Below are positions 38,613 to 40,859 of a DNA stretch of 40,859 bases, piece after piece; the first letter of the stretch is position 1, and each line of letters begins with the position of its first letter. The translations under genes were made by a program, and so were the position numbers. The notes beneath the pieces are model-generated. The model was not told the DNA's origin. It made no database searches and saw only the letters and a program-made list of their open reading frames with translations. Source of the DNA: a virus; the IMG/VR virus record IMGVR_UViG_3300030107_005068, positions 1 through 40,859 of that record. The stretch is one strand, 5' to 3'.

Positions 38613-39515
38613 ATGGCAGTAAATTACTTTAACAAAAAGAATGGAAAACGAGGCTACACAAGTTTACGTGAATGGAACGAAGCTAGACGAAAAGAGGATC
38701 CATCATCAAATCGAACTATTAAAGAAACAATAAAAAGAGGCGTTAATTGGGCAACAGAAAACCCTTGGAAAACTGCTGCGGGCGTAGTTATGTTACATCC
38801 AGGCGCTAGAGCAGCTGTAGGGGGAGCCAAATTACTAAAATCAATACATAAAATAGCCACTAAACAACGCTCAGGCCAAGGATTTCGAAGATGGTGGGGA
38901 ACTAGAGTTCAAGGACAGGGTAAAAAATATAAAACTGAGGCCCAAGCTGAAGTTGCATCTGGCGGCACAAAATTACATGGCAAAAGGGGTATTACAATTG
39001 ATAGAACTGGGGACGGTTTCACAGTCAATCCATCACGTATGAATGTAATTAAAAATTGGAAAACCCTTGCGTTGGGAGCTGGTGGAGCAGCTTATCTTGC
39101 AGACGCAAAATCGGATGTAGGGGGTATCACAGTTAATAATAAAGATCCGTTTAAAAGGACGAAAAACAACAACAACAACAAGAAAGTGAAGGACGACTCC
39201 AAAGGCAACATTACTATATCAGGTAACAACAAGAAAAATAACAATAAAAAGAATGCTGTAGTAAAGAAAAAGAAGGATGATGTTATAAGATGGGACGAAA
39301 CTAAAAAGAAACGTAATGGAAATAAATTAGCAAGAAAGACAAAAAAGGATAAAGATGCTGAATCACTCCTAATGCGTGAAAAAAAGTATGTTAAATATGC
39401 GAAGGACGACAGACTTGCAGTCAGTAGAAATAATAAGAACAAAAAGAAAAAGAAACGTAAAGATGTAGCAGGATCAGGCGCTAGAGCATTTCGTAAACGA
39501 TTGGGCGGGTATTAA
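38613..39515 (+). CDS. Lysine/asparagine-rich basic protein
   Basis: A 300-residue, very basic protein. The first 65 residues include a predicted helix and the Ala/Gly stretch WKTAAGVVMLHPGARAAVGGAK. Residues from about 190 are low-complexity Lys/Asn (KNNNNNKKVKDD, NNKKNNNKKN) with a Lys-rich end. ATG 38613 follows the terminase stop; AAGGAAG lies about 14 bases upstream. Strong positive charge and flexible tail suggest DNA or RNA binding or a virion DNA-condensing role. No family recognised. Confidence 0.55.
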   Translation: MAVNYFNKKNGKRGYTSLREWNEARRKEDPSSNRTIKETIKRGVNWATENPWKTAAGVVMLHPGARAAVGGAKLLKSIHKIATKQRSGQGFRRWWGTRVQGQGKKYKTEAQAEVASGGTKLHGKRGITIDRTGDGFTVNPSRMNVIKNWKTLALGAGGAAYLADAKSDVGGITVNNKDPFKRTKNNNNNKKVKDDSKGNITISGNNKKNNNKKNAVVKKKKDDVIRWDETKKKRNGNKLARKTKKDKDAESLLMREKKYVKYAKDDRLAVSRNNKNKKKKKRKDVAGSGARAFRKRLGGY

Positions 39516-39802
39516 TGGGTTTTTTAAAGAAAGTTAAAAAACAAAGAAATTATAGAAAAGAATACGATAATTATCACAGCAGCGAAACGCAAAAAAAGCG
39601 TAGAGCTGCTCGTAATAAGTCTAGAAGAGAAGCTATATCTAACGGAATAGCTAAAAAAGGAGATGGAAAAGATATCCATCATAAAGATCGTAATCCTAAT
39701 AATAATTCAAGTAATAATAAACAATTAATATCTAAATCTAAAAATAGAAGTTATTCTCGAAAAACTAAAGATCGAGCAAAATACGGAAAGAGGTACGCAT
39801 AA
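39515..39802 (+). CDS. HNH-endonuclease-like small protein
   Basis: A 95-residue basic protein with the core K-D-I-H-H-K-D-R-N-P-N-N-N-S-S-N-N-K-Q-L: paired His (about 54-55), an N-P-x-N-N-x-x-x-N-N loop and a following Leu, as in small phage HNH nucleases. These often lie beside terminase genes and can help cut DNA during packaging. The zinc-finger Cys pairs found in larger HNH proteins are absent. It is coupled to the gene before (TAATG). Confidence 0.65.
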   Translation: MGFLKKVKKQRNYRKEYDNYHSSETQKKRRAARNKSRREAISNGIAKKGDGKDIHHKDRNPNNNSSNNKQLISKSKNRSYSRKTKDRAKYGKRYA

Positions 39803-39803
39803 A

Positions 39804-40148
39804 ATGGCATGGTGGTCGGCAATACCAGCGGGAAAAGCACTTTGGAAAAGTGGTAAATGGGCTAAAAAAAAATATAAGGCTGTTGAAAAGGCATATAAAG
39901 ACGATATACCTAAAAAACACAGGGGCAGTTACACAAAAGATGTATGGGCGTTTAGTTTATATAATGCTGTGATAACGCCAGCAGCATTAAAATATCATAA
40001 GTATACGACAAGTAAATTAAAAGGAAAGAAAGCACAAGAACAGACTTTATATTCTCGTCATAATATACCTGAAAGTAAATTAAGTAACTATACAAAAATG
40101 CGAATGAAAAAAATTAAAAAAAGGATGCAAAAAGAAGGAAAACTATAA
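39804..40148 (+). CDS. Small basic hypothetical protein
   Basis: A 114-residue protein (MAWWSAIPAGKALWKSGKWA...KKMRMKKIKKRMQKEGKL-type C-terminus), Lys-rich, with a Trp-rich N-terminus and a central VWAFSLYNAVITPAALKYHK hydrophobic stretch. Together with the neighbours it makes a run of basic proteins after the terminase small-subunit candidate. No known motif. Confidence 0.55.
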   Translation: MAWWSAIPAGKALWKSGKWAKKKYKAVEKAYKDDIPKKHRGSYTKDVWAFSLYNAVITPAALKYHKYTTSKLKGKKAQEQTLYSRHNIPESKLSNYTKMRMKKIKKRMQKEGKL

Positions 40149-40150
40149 TA

Positions 40151-40492
40151 ATGGCAATAATTAATCCTTGGACAGTAAGAATTGCAGGTACAGCTATTTT
40201 TAAAGGCGGAAAATGGGTCGCAAAAAAAATAACTAAAGTAAAAAAAGATAGGAAAAAAAAGAAAGATACGAAAAAAGATACGAAACCTGAACAACTTGAG
40301 TTAGATCTTAAGAATGAACAACTACCAAAAATAAAAAGACACAGAGATACAACCAATCCAGCAATGGAAGAAGATCCTTGGACTAACAGATGGGTAGGAC
40401 AAAAACAAAGAAGGTATGGCCCACAAGGTAGAAAACATTACGGAAAAAGTGAAATGCGAAGAGGTCTACTCAGAGACTTACGAAAATCCTAA
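40151..40492 (+). CDS. Small basic hypothetical protein
   Basis: A 113-residue protein beginning MAIINPWTVRIAGTAIFKGGKW and then a Lys-rich segment (KKITKVKKDRKKKKDTKKD). The C-terminus is Gly/Arg-rich (MRRGLLRDLRKS). The N-terminal W..K.GKW.KKK motif resembles that of the preceding gene (LWKSGKWAKKKYK), suggesting distant paralogy. Function unknown. Confidence 0.55.
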   Translation: MAIINPWTVRIAGTAIFKGGKWVAKKITKVKKDRKKKKDTKKDTKPEQLELDLKNEQLPKIKRHRDTTNPAMEEDPWTNRWVGQKQRRYGPQGRKHYGKSEMRRGLLRDLRKS

Positions 40493-40508
40493 TAAAGGAA
40501 ATTAATAA

Positions 40509-40859
40509 ATGGCAGATTTAACAGTAACATTAACCGAAAGCGTAACTCTTAATGGAGTTGACCAAGGTGCAACTACTTCTCTTACTGTAGCAAGTGTTGT
40601 TGAAACCTTTAAAAGAATTGTAGCGTGTCCTACTGGCGTAGATACTACAGTTGCAACATTTAAAAGCACATCTGCTACTGCTGATGGGGCTTTAGATGTT
40701 GAAGATGTAAGATACGTACGAGTAACAAATTTAGATTCTTCAAATCCAGTAAATCTATCTTTACAAATAGATGCTGGTGAAGATGACTCTGCTGCAGATG
40801 AATCATGTACAATTTTACTTGAGGCTGGTAAAAGCTTTATAATGGGATCCCCAAGCGAT
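40509..40859 (+). CDS. Beta-rich virion protein, 5' part (runs off the end)
   Basis: 117 codons from ATG 40509 (AAAGGA upstream), open to the last base. The product (MADLTVTLTESVTLNGVDQG...) resembles small phage proteins of about 130-150 residues encoded near head genes; the LEAGKSFIMGSPSD stretch at its end fits a late strand of that family. The visible part ends on a codon boundary, and the first 33 codons of the window would complete it to 149 residues. Structural role inferred. Confidence 0.6.
   Translation, partial: MADLTVTLTESVTLNGVDQGATTSLTVASVVETFKRIVACPTGVDTTVATFKSTSATADGALDVEDVRYVRVTNLDSSNPVNLSLQIDAGEDDSAADESCTILLEAGKSFIMGSPSD

Noticed and set aside
39092-39442. Phe/Leu-rich minus-strand frame opposite the Lys/Asn-rich gene
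   Set aside because: It is the reverse complement of AAA/AAC-rich coding sequence, which automatically yields Phe, Leu and Ser codons.

Overview
The window is a virulent, tailed dsDNA phage genome segment, most likely a podovirus. It is AT-rich (about one third G+C by eye), tightly packed with overlapping start and stop codons, and has no integrase, CI-like repressor, tRNA, IS element, CRISPR array or RNA polymerase gene that I can see. The mix of family A DNA polymerase, monomeric adenosylcobalamin-dependent ribonucleotide reductase and T7-type endonuclease I, together with a P22-like tail and ejection layout, recalls environmental (especially marine) podoviruses. That habitat is inferred, not shown by the sequence.

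Layout. (1) Positions 1-17486, plus strand: late genes. Small beta-rich tail/appendage proteins (1-2998), small accessory proteins (2055-4003), P22 gp4-like and gp10-like head-completion/stabilisation proteins (4003-6431), a GNAT-fold protein and three probable ejection proteins including a 1365-residue one (7038-13846), a lysis set with membrane proteins, a DUF5675 protein, a 3TM holin and a transglycosylase-like protein (13843-17052), and one last virion-type gene. (2) Positions 17483-37065, minus strand: early and replication genes. Going leftward from the control region these are: small unknown early genes (33580-36920); an amide-bond cassette with two COOH-NH2 ligases, a class II glutamine amidotransferase, an ATP-grasp ligase and a gamma-glutamylcyclotransferase-like protein (27749-33577); primase, helicase, DNA polymerase, a possible SSB, 5'-3' exonuclease, endonuclease I, phosphoesterase, class II RNR and a DUF3310 protein (17978-27756). 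(3) About 36921-37598: a divergent, gene-free control region with an AT-rich block and a GC-rich island. (4) Positions 37599-40859, plus strand: small proteins, a terminase small-subunit candidate, an HNH-like protein, very basic small proteins and the start of a beta-rich gene that runs off the end.

The most striking unexplained feature is a 14-bp perfect palindrome, GTAGTTTAAACTAC. It occurs 12 times exactly plus once degenerately, only between 26.8 and 37.13 kb, mostly in front of early genes, twice inside coding sequence, and three times touching stop codons. Four predicted sigma70-like promoters in the early region each have a copy about 60-90 bp upstream of their start. This looks like a dispersed binding site for one dimeric DNA-binding protein.

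The replication proteins form a self-contained T7-style set. RNR, exonuclease and endonuclease I would recycle host DNA into phage nucleotides. The amide-bond cassette probably builds or edits a peptide or amide modification whose target is unknown. No large terminase, portal or major capsid gene is present. The last 351 bases and the first 99 bases join in frame into one plausible 149-residue protein, so the window may be a circularised molecule or a collapsed assembly.
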